A stretch of DNA of 64,000 nt from Paenibacillus wynnii. Lineage in GTDB: Bacteria; Bacillota; Bacilli; Paenibacillales; Paenibacillaceae. Under the pieces are notes generated by a model that did not search any database, was not told where the DNA came from, and saw nothing but the letters and a program-made list of their open reading frames with translations. Positions 18,591 through 27,087 of the stretch are shown here, in pieces (the first letter of the stretch is position 1; each line of letters starts with the position of its first letter). A program made the translations under genes and the position numbers. The DNA is taken from assembly GCF_030812855.1 (NCBI RefSeq), contig NZ_JAUSTK010000008.1, positions 141,853 through 205,852 of the forward strand, read 5' to 3'.

Positions 18591-18620
18591 TTGACAAAGT
18601 TCCTTTTTAAGTTCTATGAT
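18591..18620 (+). promoter_or_regulatory. Sigma-A promoter for the trpS leader
   Basis: TTGACA (18591-18596) and TATGAT (18615-18620) with 18-bp spacing lie just upstream of the T-box leader. Confidence 0.75.
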
Positions 18621-18639
18621 GTATGCAACAATAAATCAT

Positions 18640-18895
18640 GGTAATGTGATGACGGGGATAAGTAGGCAGGAGAGTGTCCTTCAGAAAGCCGGTGGTTGAT
18701 GCGAACCGGTGGAAACCTCTTGATGAATGGACCCCTGAGTGCCGCGCTTGAACGGGATTTAAAGACCCTAGTAGACCGGCCGTCTCTTCCCCGTTAGAGG
18801 AAGCTATAAGGCTGTTCCCTTGTATAATATGGGATTTCAGCGAATAAGGGTGGCACCACGGCTCACGTCCCTTGCGGATGTGGCCTTTTTTGCGT
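18640..18895 (+). promoter_or_regulatory. T-box riboswitch (tryptophan specifier)
   Basis: The T-box sequence AAGGGTGGCACCACGG is at 18846-18861, followed by a terminator stem (GGCTCACGTCC/GGATGTGGCC) and T-run. In the stem I region the specifier is most likely TGG at 18728-18730 followed by A, in agreement with the downstream trpS. Uncharged tRNA-Trp would stabilise the antiterminator and permit transcription. Confidence 0.95.
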
Positions 18896-18937
18896 TCACG
18901 GAAATCAAAATAACATTAGAAGATGGAGGCGTATATC

Positions 18938-19927
18938 TTGGCTAAAAAGGTATTATCGGGAATTCAACCCAGCGGATCGCTTACGATCGGGAATTACATT
19001 GGAGCAATCAAGAACTATGTAAAATTGCAGCATGAGAATGATTGTTATTTCATGGTGGTTGATCTGCACGCGATTACGGTTCCACAGGAGCCTGCAGCGC
19101 TTCGTGAGCAATCCGAGTCCGTAGCGGCACTTTATATTGCTGCAGGTATTGATCCAGCCAAAGCGAACGTATTCATGCAGTCCCATGTACCGCAGCATGC
19201 AGAACTGGGATGGTTGATGACAACACTCACTAACATGGGTGAATTGGAGCGGATGACTCAGTTTAAGGATAAATCTACAGGTAAAGAATCCGTTGGGGCA
19301 GGCTTATTCGTTTACCCATCGCTAATGGCTGCTGATATTCTTTTATATAATGCAGATCTTGTTCCAGTAGGTGAAGATCAGAAGCAGCATTTGGAGTTAA
19401 CCCGTGATTTGGCAGGACGCTTTAATCACCGCTTTGGAGAATTTTTCACTATTCCCGAGCCGTTTATTCCTGAGGTAGGCGCCCGTATTATGTCACTGGA
19501 AGACGGTACCAAGAAAATGAGCAAGAGTAGCCCGAATGCTGGAAGCTACATCGCTTTGCTGGATCCACCGAGTGTTATCAGTAAAAAAATCAGCCGCGCT
19601 ACCACAGACTCCGGCAGCGAAATAAAATATGATACGGAAAATAAACCGGAGATCAGTAATTTAATGTCTATCTACGCTGAATTTGCAGGGATGACACTGC
19701 AGCAGGTAGCTGATCAGTATGAAGGGCAAAGGTATGGCGGATTTAAAAAAGATCTAGCTGGAGTAGTGGTTGCTACCCTAGAACCTCTGCAGCAAAAATA
19801 TCATGAAATCCGCAGTTCAGGTATGATTACAGATATCCTAGCCGAAGGTGCGGAAAAAGCTCGATACCTCGCGGCTGAGACTTTAGCAGGTGTAAAAGAA
19901 CGGATGGGTTTCCTTCCCTTCCGCTAA
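18938..19927 (+). CDS. trpS: Tryptophanyl-tRNA synthetase
   Basis: A class I synthetase charging tRNA-Trp. GSLTIGNYIGA is the HIGH-equivalent and KKMSKS lies at about residue 192. A TTG at 18938 with GGAGG 8 nt upstream gives MAKKVLSGIQPSG, the usual N-terminus; an ATG five codons earlier overlaps the ribosome binding site. Controlled by the preceding T-box. Confidence 0.96.
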   Translation: MAKKVLSGIQPSGSLTIGNYIGAIKNYVKLQHENDCYFMVVDLHAITVPQEPAALREQSESVAALYIAAGIDPAKANVFMQSHVPQHAELGWLMTTLTNMGELERMTQFKDKSTGKESVGAGLFVYPSLMAADILLYNADLVPVGEDQKQHLELTRDLAGRFNHRFGEFFTIPEPFIPEVGARIMSLEDGTKKMSKSSPNAGSYIALLDPPSVISKKISRATTDSGSEIKYDTENKPEISNLMSIYAEFAGMTLQQVADQYEGQRYGGFKKDLAGVVVATLEPLQQKYHEIRSSGMITDILAEGAEKARYLAAETLAGVKERMGFLPFR

Positions 19928-19945
19928 ACGTAAAATGATTGATCC

Positions 19946-20113
19946 TTAACCTCGTCTTCGGCGTGCTTTAATAATAAAGCCCCAGCCGATATTAAGTACA
20001 CAGGCAACCCCAAGCAAAAGTGCTATCCACACGTTATAACTAATAGCAATAGAGGCAGCGGTTAGGATAAGGATAGAAGAACACGCAAACCAAAGAGAAA
20101 GTCCTTTGCCCAT
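19946..20113 (-). CDS. Small two-span membrane protein
   Basis: A 55-residue product with two hydrophobic segments (about 6-24 and 27-49) and a basic C-terminus (KARRRRG). The frame stays open about 35 codons upstream (ALDLINNSVELTYGRAP...) with no ATG, GTG or TTG, so it may be the 3' end of a decayed longer gene. The ribosome binding site is poor. Function unknown. Confidence 0.45.
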   Translation of the reverse strand: MGKGLSLWFACSSILILTAASIAISYNVWIALLLGVACVLNIGWGFIIKARRRRG

Positions 20114-20203
20114 AAATACTATATTCCCTTCTTTAACAGTTGGAGCTCTTCCATACGTCAGCTCAACTGAATTATTTATTAGGTCTAGAGCTTTAGCAAA
20201 AGT

Positions 20204-20257
20204 TCCATAAAGAAACCCGCAGAGTTAAACTCTGACGGGTTTCTTTAACGCTTTATG
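20204..20257. terminator. Strong bidirectional hairpin
   Basis: AAAGAAACCCGCAGAGT pairs with ACTCTGACGGGTTTCTTT around a TAA loop (one unpaired base), flanked by CCATAAAG/CTTTATGG. Confidence 0.8.
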
Positions 20258-20320
20258 GTGATTGTGCCTCAACTAAGTTAAGGAGTCAAGAGGGGAATTA
20301 AGAAATGCTATTGTACAATC

Positions 20321-21316
20321 TCATGACCCTGATTCAACTGCAAACCTTTCATCGAGCTTGTCACTGCTAAGCCAGCCTACATAAGTATTTAAGGGGTGAT
20401 ATTGCTTATCCATGACTAGAACGGCAACGAACGGGAATTGCTTGCGATGCAAATAACGAACGTCACCCCAGCGTACAATATAACCGGAGGAGAGTTCCTC
20501 TACTTCTGCTACGGCATAGGAGGTAAAGTATAAAAAAGCTTGTATATCGGGATGAGCCTTTGAATGTTCAACCGCCGGGTGTGTAGAACTGATCGCATGC
20601 TTGAGCCATTTGAGATGGCCGTTGATTAATTGTCCTACATCATAACTGCCATCTATTTTCACTTTGACGACGTTCCAACGTCTAGGTGAAATTGTCGGGA
20701 TAACAATGTAGCGGTCAGTGGAATCATGCCGTACATCCTTATTCTTTATATTGTTCGTGACTCGGTAATGAACAGTCGTTCTCCATATATAATAAATGGT
20801 GATACAAACATACAGCGTAATAAATAACGGAGCGGGTGGAACGATATCACTTATCCAGAGCACGATGGCTGCCGAATGACTGCCAAAGATAAAGGGGTCG
20901 AAGATGTGAATAATATTCCAGGCAATCCATTTCTCTGTAAAGGGCCGTGCAGCCTGAGTGCCATAGGCATTAAAAAGATCTGAGAACACATGTATGGCCA
21001 CAGCGATGAAGCTCCAAAGGGCAAGATGACCTATAGCTTGGAGGCTAGTTGTCCCAAAGATAGGTGAAATCACCAGCGTTAATAAAGCGGGCCAAATCAA
21101 CAAAAAGGGTAAGGAATGTGTGATTCCCCGGTGATTACGGATGTACAAGGCATTATCTTTCAAACGTAATGCGGTATCCGCATCGGGTGCTTGCGAACCA
21201 AGCACGGTAGCAAGCATGACTGCCCCGGCGAGTGCAGGGTTTGAGCTAACCACAGGATCAACGAAAGAAAGCCCGGCTAAGCCAAGGCCCATAACTACAT
21301 GTGTAGCGGTATCCAT
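20321..21316 (-). CDS. Membrane-bound metal-dependent hydrolase (YfhP/DUF457-like)
   Basis: A 331-residue protein with several hydrophobic spans. MDTATHVVMGLGLAGL, GSQAPDADTALR and RNHRGITHSLPFLL carry the His/Asp residues typical of the YdjM/DUF457 family, with HVFSDLFNAYGTQA further on. Bacillus YfhP has the same layout. The substrate is unknown. Divergent from ctaB. Confidence 0.85.
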   Translation of the reverse strand: MDTATHVVMGLGLAGLSFVDPVVSSNPALAGAVMLATVLGSQAPDADTALRLKDNALYIRNHRGITHSLPFLLIWPALLTLVISPIFGTTSLQAIGHLALWSFIAVAIHVFSDLFNAYGTQAARPFTEKWIAWNIIHIFDPFIFGSHSAAIVLWISDIVPPAPLFITLYVCITIYYIWRTTVHYRVTNNIKNKDVRHDSTDRYIVIPTISPRRWNVVKVKIDGSYDVGQLINGHLKWLKHAISSTHPAVEHSKAHPDIQAFLYFTSYAVAEVEELSSGYIVRWGDVRYLHRKQFPFVAVLVMDKQYHPLNTYVGWLSSDKLDERFAVESGS

Positions 21317-21540
21317 AGGACAGTTCTCCTTTGTACAGATGGTTTCTACTCATTAACTACCCATTTTAGAGCCATGTTATTTAGCTTTTGAAATAAATGT
21401 TGTCACGGAATTGTCGAATTAATGAACATCATGGTCAATGATTGTCAAAGTCTTTAGGGGTTTGTTATGATAAAGTTAACAGCAAGAGGCTTTTTCATTC
21501 GCGGAACCGTTAGAAGATGTTTTAAAGGAGGAACACAAGC

Positions 21541-22473
21541 GTGGACAATCAATGGAGATATCAAGCTTCTTCCGATTCCGCAGCAATGTCTGCCAAGTCA
21601 CCCCAAGAGGGTTCAACCTGGCGTGATTTTATTACTGTGACTAAACCCGGAATTATTCGGTCGAATCTGATCGCGGCCTTTGCGGGATACTGGCTTGCAT
21701 CTGCATGGGACGTTCAGTACGGAAGACTCATACTGACTTTACTCGGCACTATGCTCGTTATGGCATCTGCCTGCGTATTTAACAACTATTTTGATCGGGA
21801 TCTGGATATGAAGATGGAGCGGACTCGGGAAAGAGGATTGCCCACCGGGCGATTGAAGCCGATGACCGTACTGATCTATGCGATCGGACTTGGAATATCT
21901 GGACTTCTGGTATTGCTTGCTTTTTCCGGTATTTTAGCCGGATTGTTCGGTATTCTAGGGATGTTTGTTTATGTGGTGGTTTATACACTTTGGTTAAAGA
22001 GAACTTCTACATGGAGTACATCCGTAGGTGCAATTTCCGGTGCAATGCCGCCTGTAATCGGTTACGTAGCCGTAACCGGGGAAGTGGACTTGGGTGCATG
22101 GCTGCTTTTCGCCATCCTGTTTCTATGGCAGCCGCCTCACTTTTGGGCGTTGGGCATTCGCCGCAAAGAGGAATATCGTGCTGCAGGATTTCCGCTGTTA
22201 CCGGTAGTGAAAGGGACATTCCGCACTAAGATCCAAATGATTCCATATGTAGCATTACTTATACCCGTTTCTATATTGATGTATGTTTACGATTATGCGG
22301 GTATTTTTTACCTAATTATTTCCACCGGATTGTCCATAGTTTGGCTATACCTGACCTTAAAGGGTTTTAAAGCCAAGGATGATGATGCATGGGCAAAGAT
22401 GTGCTTCTTCTTCTCCATTAATTATTTGATGGTAAGTCTGATTGTACTTGTTCTGAATACGACTCATGGGTAA
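21541..22473 (+). CDS. ctaB: Protoheme IX farnesyltransferase (heme O synthase)
   Basis: A UbiA-type membrane prenyltransferase converting heme B to heme O for the terminal oxidase. NNYFDRDLDMKMERTRERGL carries the NxxxD..D active-site motif, and multiple spans follow. The GTG start has AAAGGAGG 8-10 nt upstream. It overlaps or abuts the SCO1-like gene, forming a cytochrome oxidase assembly pair. Confidence 0.95.
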   Translation: MDNQWRYQASSDSAAMSAKSPQEGSTWRDFITVTKPGIIRSNLIAAFAGYWLASAWDVQYGRLILTLLGTMLVMASACVFNNYFDRDLDMKMERTRERGLPTGRLKPMTVLIYAIGLGISGLLVLLAFSGILAGLFGILGMFVYVVVYTLWLKRTSTWSTSVGAISGAMPPVIGYVAVTGEVDLGAWLLFAILFLWQPPHFWALGIRRKEEYRAAGFPLLPVVKGTFRTKIQMIPYVALLIPVSILMYVYDYAGIFYLIISTGLSIVWLYLTLKGFKAKDDDAWAKMCFFFSINYLMVSLIVLVLNTTHG

Positions 22474-22486
22474 GGGAGAGATGCAC

Positions 22487-23107
22487 TTGCTTCTCATTAA
22501 AAAGTATAAGTGGACATGGCTTCTGCTTCTTCTAGCACTGGCTATGGCCGGTTATCTGGCTGCTAACTCTCTGGCTTTCGGTAAAGAGAAGCTTCCGATG
22601 ATCGGGCAAGTGCAAGACTTCTCGCTGCAAAATGTTGATGATCAAACGGTGACGCTTGCCGACACCGAGGGGAAAGCTCGCTTGGTATACTTCTTTTTTA
22701 CACAGTGCCCCGATGTATGTCCTATTACAACCTTTACACTTTCTCAAACACAAGACCTGCTTATGAAAAGTGGGCAGTTCGGTAAGGACGTAGCTTTTAT
22801 CTCCATATCCTTCGACCCTGAGAATGACACACCGGAGGCGATCAAGACATTCGCTGACCGATTTCATGCTAATTACGATGGCTGGTATTTCTTGCGCGGA
22901 GAACAGGAGCAAATCCGTAAGCTGGCCGCAGACTCCTTCAAGATCTTAATTGCTGGAAATACTAAGGATAACTTTGCTCACGCTAACCTTATCGGATTAG
23001 TAGACCGTAAGAACAACTTGCGTGCGCTGTACGATGCAGGGGATACCGAGAATATTACTCCGGAGTACCTTGCCGATGCTGTCACACAATTGGCCAAAGA
23101 AAAGTAA
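22487..23107 (+). CDS. SCO1/SenC-family copper chaperone
   Basis: A membrane-anchored thioredoxin-fold protein that delivers copper to cytochrome c oxidase. An N-terminal span (WTWLLLLLALAMAGYLAA) is followed by the CPDVCP copper motif and the conserved His in FAHANLIGLVD. The start is ambiguous: ATG 22466 overlaps ctaB and ATG 22481 is too close to AAGGGAG, so the TTG at 22487 with 8-nt spacing was chosen. Confidence 0.9.
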   Translation: MLLIKKYKWTWLLLLLALAMAGYLAANSLAFGKEKLPMIGQVQDFSLQNVDDQTVTLADTEGKARLVYFFFTQCPDVCPITTFTLSQTQDLLMKSGQFGKDVAFISISFDPENDTPEAIKTFADRFHANYDGWYFLRGEQEQIRKLAADSFKILIAGNTKDNFAHANLIGLVDRKNNLRALYDAGDTENITPEYLADAVTQLAKEK

Positions 23108-23113
23108 CCATAC

Positions 23114-23172
23114 AAAAATGCCTTTTTCGATTGTTCCTCCAAATGTGGGAATAGATCGGAAAGGCATTTTTT
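23114..23172. terminator. Bidirectional terminator
   Basis: AAAAATGCCTTT pairs with AAAGGCATTTTTT, with CGAT/ATCG and TTCC/GGGA internal pairs, between convergent genes. Confidence 0.85.
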
Positions 23173-23182
23173 GTTTTCATAT

Positions 23183-23533
23183 TCAAAATGAAGGAAGCGG
23201 TTCAGGATACACAATGTATTCCTCTAACCCTGCCTTTTCTAACTGGGTAATGTTGTATTCATCAGGGGTATGCTCAACGCCTGCGTACCCTTTTCGTGTG
23301 TAAATATGTCCTGCATCTGGGAAAACATCACGCAGAATACCGCGGATTTTTTTGCCTGAGCTATCATTGTCCATATACAGGTATACTTCTTCGTCTCCAA
23401 CTTTGTTGCGCAGTGTCTCCAGTTTAAGCGTGTTCAGGGATCCAAAGGTACAAAGAATTTCGACATCCTCCATTAGCAGACGTCTTAACCGGCTGCGGTC
23501 ATTCTTGCCTTCTACGATAATATAAATGGGCAT
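23183..23533 (-). CDS. yusF: Small Toprim-domain protein (YusF-like)
   Basis: A 116-residue protein made of a single Toprim fold: the catalytic Glu lies in IIVEGKNDRSRL and the DxD in YMDNDSSGKKIRG. Toprim domains act in primases, topoisomerases and RNase M5, but the stand-alone YusF type has no settled function. GGGGGAGG lies about 8 nt upstream of the ATG. Confidence 0.85.
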   Translation of the reverse strand: MPIYIIVEGKNDRSRLRRLLMEDVEILCTFGSLNTLKLETLRNKVGDEEVYLYMDNDSSGKKIRGILRDVFPDAGHIYTRKGYAGVEHTPDEYNITQLEKAGLEEYIVYPEPLPSF

Positions 23534-23621
23534 GCTCTCTGCCTCCCCCGGTTGTGTGGTATATAACAGGCTTGTCTTTATTTTACCTAAGGTTCGATAA
23601 ATTTAACAACCGGAGGTTCTT

Positions 23622-23657
23622 CTTTTTACAACATTCCCCGGGAAATGTCGTAAAAAG
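23622..23657. repeat. 36-bp near-perfect palindrome
   Basis: The left arm CTTTTTACAACATTCCCC and right arm GGGAAATGTCGTAAAAAG match at 16 of 18 positions with no loop. It is either a bidirectional terminator or a protein-binding site upstream of the Toprim gene. Confidence 0.55.
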
Positions 23658-23749
23658 AAAAGGGGCAGTTCTAAGTCTATGAAATGGCTGTTTGGAAGCG
23701 CTTTTTGAGTAGGATCAGTGTGGGCGCTGCGCGAACAGACCATTGTTTC

Positions 23750-23915
23750 ATCGCTGCGCTCTCCAGATTTTTTAATTCCCCTTAGCGGTGAAAATCCGGA
23801 GACAGCTTATGCTTTCGAAGCTAGTTTTCCTTTGGAAAACTTTCGGGTGACCATTGTCGCTTTTCCACAAATTTTCCATCCAATAAAAAGCCTCTGGCAA
23901 ACGAGTTGAAATCAA
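23750..23915 (+). repeat. Leader-like flank of the tandem repeat array (copy 1)
   Basis: A ~165-bp non-coding stretch immediately before the array. It contains AATTCCCCTTAGCGGTG, then an exact hairpin AGTTTTCC-TTT-GGAAAACT (23823-23841), and ends GGCAAACGAGTTGAAATCAA at the array edge. Essentially the same sequence occurs reverse-complemented at 57151-57325, on the equivalent side of the second array. No start/stop pattern suggests coding. Confidence 0.85.
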
Positions 23916-24912
23916 GCCGAATTGTTGTATAAAGTGCAGGATTCCAGCCACATTCGAGGGGTTACGAGCCGAAATGTTGTACAAAGTGCAGGATTCCAGC
24001 CACCTTCGAGGGGTTACGAGCCGAATTGTTGTACAAAGTGCAGGATTCCAGCCACATTCGAGGGGTTACGAGCCGAAATGTTGTACAAAGTGCAGGATTC
24101 CAGCCACCTTCGGGGGGTTACGAGCCGAAATGTTGTACAAAGTGCAGGATTCCAGCCACATTCGAGGGGTTACGAGCCGAAATGTTGTACAAAGTGCAGG
24201 ATTCCAGCCACATTCGAGGGGTTACGAGCTGAATTGTTGTATAAAGTGCAGGATTCCAGCCACCTTCGGGGTCTCGCGAGCTGAATTGTTGTATAAAGTG
24301 CAGGATTCCAGCCACTTTCGGGGCCTCGCGAGCCGAATTGTTGTATAAAGTGCAGGATTCCAGCCACTTTCGGGGCTCACGAGCTGAATTGTTGTATAAA
24401 GTGCAGGATTCCAGCCAATTCCGGGGCTCACGAGCTGAATTGTTGTATAAAGTGCAGGATTCCAGCCAATTCCGGGGCTCACGAGCTGAATTGTTGTATA
24501 AAGTGCAGGATTCATAGCCACTTTCGGGGGCTCGCGAGCTGAATTGTTGTATAAAGTGCAGGATTCCACCCACTTTCGGGGCCTCGCGAGCTGAATTGCT
24601 GTATAAAGTGCAGGATTCCACCCACTTTCGGGGGCTCACGAGCTGAATTGTTGTATAAAGTGCAGGATTTCAGCCAATTCCGGGGGCTCACGAGCTGAAT
24701 TGCTGTATAAAGTGCAGGATTCCACCCACTTGCCTCGCGAGCTGAATTGTTGTATAAAGTGCAGGATTCCAGCCAATTCCGGGGGCTCGCGAGCTGAATT
24801 GCTGTATAAAGTGCAGGATTCCACCCACTTTCGGGGGCTCACGAGCTGAATTGTTGTATAAAGTGCAGGATTCCAGCCACTTTCGGGGCCTCACGAGCTG
24901 AATTGTTGTAAC
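23916..24912 (+). repeat. Tandem repeat array, 19 copies of ~52 bp
   Basis: Nineteen head-to-tail units share TTGTTGTATAAAGTGCAGGA and ATTCCAGCCAC. Spacing of the GCAGG core is 52 bp for most units, with 51-bp (three), 53-bp and 47-bp variants, and a twentieth partial unit ends the array. The early units carry GGTTACGAGC, the later ones GGCTCACGAGC or GCCTCGCGAGC. Both strands stay open in repetitive peptides, an effect of a unit length near a multiple of three, so no protein is called. Each unit includes short dyads (GCTC..GAGC and GTG..GGATTCC..CAC). There are no variable spacers. Confidence 0.95.
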
Positions 24913-24968
24913 CTGTTTTAATCCTAAAACCCAGTAAGCAAACGAGGCTCACCAAAGTCAGCGTACAC

Positions 24969-25184
24969 ATGCTGTTTGCCGCCAACGAAGCCGTAGAGCA
25001 CCAAGAAGAGCGAGAATATCAATGCAGAGACCTCGAACAACTGACACAAAATCTTGAATCTCAGCTGCTGGACAAGCCTCAAGACCAGCCTCAAGACCAG
25101 CCTCAAAAAAAAGCCATTCGGAAGATTGAGATCAGCTGGTTTTCGCTTGCTCATAATTTCCTGAAGCAAGCCGCAGTGGATTAA
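24969..25184 (+). CDS. Possible truncated gene, charged 71-aa product
   Basis: The frame encodes an acidic/glutamine-rich helical stretch (NEAVEHQEEREYQCRDLEQL) and a PQDQ repeat formed by the direct repeat CAAGACCAGCCT. No convincing ribosome binding site precedes the ATG, and the frame extends upstream as KQTRLTKVSVH without a start. It may be the 3' end of a gene cut by expansion of the repeat array. A strong terminator follows 5 nt after the stop. Confidence 0.35.
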   Translation: MLFAANEAVEHQEEREYQCRDLEQLTQNLESQLLDKPQDQPQDQPQKKAIRKIEISWFSLAHNFLKQAAVD

Positions 25185-25188
25185 AAAC

Positions 25189-25248
25189 GCTAAGCAGCGA
25201 TTCTCCACTAAAGGGAGAATCGCTGCTTAGCTGACTTTTTAGCGTTTT
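25189..25248 (+). terminator. Large terminator hairpin with alternative outer pairing
   Basis: GCTAAGCAGCGATTCTCC pairs exactly with GGAGAATCGCTGCTTAGC around a 7-nt loop. A further TTAGCGTTTT can instead pair with AAAACGCTAA at the left base, so two structures compete. Confidence 0.8.
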
Positions 25249-25257
25249 GAGAATATA

Positions 25258-25303
25258 GAGGGTCTGTCTCCGCTTGTAGAATATCTACTTAGGGGACAGC
25301 CTC
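25258..25303. other. Hairpin of unknown role
   Basis: GAGG..CTGTC and GACAGCCTC pair, with an inner GTAGA/TCTAC stem. No T-run follows on either strand. It lies downstream of the small minus-strand peptide gene and could end its transcript. Confidence 0.4.
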
Positions 25304-25331
25304 AAATGGTCTGAATCAGGGGAAGCAGTTT

Positions 25332-25463
25332 TTAGAATACGCCGGCGCGAAGGATAATTACCAGCAGGATGTAGAGTACCAGAATAGCAGTTGTAGAAGT
25401 CATTAAAACTGCGGGATAAGGAGTTGGAGTAGGTACGGGCTTATGGCAACAAGGATCACTCAT
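25332..25463 (-). CDS. Small YjcZ-like sporulation membrane peptide (43 aa)
   Basis: MSDPCCHKPVPTPTPYPAVL is followed by a single hydrophobic span TSTTAILVLYILLVIILRAG. The short Pro/Cys-rich head plus an ILVLYILLVII segment resembles the tiny YjcZ-family spore proteins. The ribosome binding site is weak (GGTGAG). Assignment is tentative, but the composition is clearly protein-like. Confidence 0.55.
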   Translation of the reverse strand: MSDPCCHKPVPTPTPYPAVLMTSTTAILVLYILLVIILRAGVF

Positions 25464-25583
25464 TAGACTCACCACGCTTTCAGAGTTGAGGTTGTTACTA
25501 CAAGGTATAGTATGTAAAAACCCACGTAACTCTTGTGTTTCAGCCTAGTGTATTTTGTGGTGGAAGAAATAGGCTAAAAAGGG

Positions 25584-26786
25584 CTAAGCTGCCCGTCCCT
25601 TCCATTTCTGAATGCGGGATGATCTCTGCGCGCTGCCGGGAGGGAGAAGGATCAAGGCTGTCATCAGCAGTAGAAAGGCAATGAAATAAGGTGAGATTTC
25701 ATTTCGTAAGGCTCCTGCTGTTACCGGTCCGGCAAAAGCACCTAAAGACATGGCAATCGACTGCAGGGAGAAGGCTCTGCCGAGCCGCCCTGGACCGCCC
25801 AGACTGATGAACAATGAGGCCATAGCGGGAAACAGAACGCCTTTGGCTGCACCCAAGAGAAATAGAATAACGCCAACGGGGATCGTCCGAAAAGCTGCAA
25901 GGGAGAAAAAGCAGAAGGCCATAGCAAGCAGGGCCGCTGCAATTCTAATGGCAGGAGCCAGACGGTTTAGAAAAAACATACTAAGTGTCAACAAAGCGCC
26001 CAGGCTAAGCAGTGACAGCAGAATCCCTGTGGAGAGAATACCCGCGCTGCCGCCACCGCTTTGGGAAAGCGGCAACTCAAAGAATAATACGCCTTGGGAG
26101 CAGGATACAAAAAAGGGTAATAGAAAATAACGTCTGGAGAAAAGTGTCACTATACCCGGAACAGGCTTCTTCGCTGACTGTTCTTCCGGAATAGCCCCCT
26201 GCTCTAAGGGAATAAAGGCTGGGGGTATTAACTCAAGATGAGAAGGCTTTGGTACGCTAAAAAAGGCCATGATTCCTGTTGCAATCAGCAGCCAGCCAAG
26301 AGTGCTAAAGGTTCCGGCGAACCCCGCCTTGGCTACTATAACAGCACCTGCCGCTGGGGAGACGACAGAAGCTAAGGTGTGGACTATGCCGTGGCCGGAC
26401 ATATATTTACCTTGTACTGCGGTATCCGTTGACAGCGAGGCCAGAAGGGTCATACAAGCAGGAGAAAGAAAGGCGAGTGCAAAACCACTTGCAGCACGCA
26501 GCAAGAGCAGATGCCAAGGAAGCTGGGCATGCGCCTGCAGTAGAAGTATAAAGCCTGCGGTCACCAAGCTGAACACAATATAGCGCCGGCTCCCTTTTCG
26601 ATCAATAAGTACACCGGCCAGCAGATTTCCGGGAAGATGTGTCAGTGAATACATACCCATCATCCAGCCTATAAAGGCAGGTCCAGCCCCAAGCGATAAG
26701 GCAAACGGCGTCAGGATAGGATATTGGGCATGCAAATCAAAGAACGCCAGGAAAAGAAATAAATAGAGCCAAAGCGCTGTTTTCAT
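25584..26786 (-). CDS. MFS transporter
   Basis: A 400-residue polytopic protein with about 12 hydrophobic spans. The loop GVLIDRKGSRRYIVF after the second span is the MFS signature (GxLxDRxGRR). The segment AKKGVLFPAMASL-like in the second half fits drug- or sugar-efflux members. The substrate cannot be told from sequence. AGGAGGAGG precedes the ATG. Confidence 0.85.
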   Translation of the reverse strand: MKTALWLYLFLFLAFFDLHAQYPILTPFALSLGAGPAFIGWMMGMYSLTHLPGNLLAGVLIDRKGSRRYIVFSLVTAGFILLLQAHAQLPWHLLLLRAASGFALAFLSPACMTLLASLSTDTAVQGKYMSGHGIVHTLASVVSPAAGAVIVAKAGFAGTFSTLGWLLIATGIMAFFSVPKPSHLELIPPAFIPLEQGAIPEEQSAKKPVPGIVTLFSRRYFLLPFFVSCSQGVLFFELPLSQSGGGSAGILSTGILLSLLSLGALLTLSMFFLNRLAPAIRIAAALLAMAFCFFSLAAFRTIPVGVILFLLGAAKGVLFPAMASLFISLGGPGRLGRAFSLQSIAMSLGAFAGPVTAGALRNEISPYFIAFLLLMTALILLPPGSAQRSSRIQKWKGRAA

Positions 26787-27087
26787 AGAATAGTACCTCC
26801 TCCTTAGCCTGCCTCTTGGCCTGAATAAACCGGGCGGACTTAATAAACATAAATGAGAGAATAAGGCTCTACTTGTACTTTACGTGGGACATAGTAGGCT
26901 TATACCGTTTTTTTATCCGCCGATTGAATGGTTTGCTGGTACTACTGTGGAACAATCCACCAGAGCCTGACTATTCGGGAACCATGAATTATGATGGGCA
27001 TTCATGTATAATAATTAATAACCGTGTGATTCATGCGGCATAAGGATTGACCTTAAGTGGAAAACAGGTGACAGGAGTGTTGTAAAG
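26787..27087. other. Divergent intergenic region
   Basis: About 300 bp between divergent genes. A TATAAT at 27007-27012 could be the -10 of the rightward operon; no clear -35 is seen. No gene supported. Confidence 0.4.

Noticed and set aside
23922..24894. Long open frames on both strands across the tandem repeats (peptides with MLYKVQDSS or ESCTLYNNSA repeats)
   Set aside because: They arise because the repeat unit keeps frames open on both strands. There are no ribosome sites, and length variants of 51, 53 and 47 bp shift frames without consequence.
23750..24912. CRISPR array with leader
   Set aside because: The repeats are contiguous 52-bp units without variable spacers and no cas gene is present in the window.
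24924..25208. 94-codon minus-strand frame opposite the charged fragment
   Set aside because: It includes the terminator stem and has a hydrophobic low-complexity LRLVLRLV repeat produced by the antisense of the PQDQ repeat.
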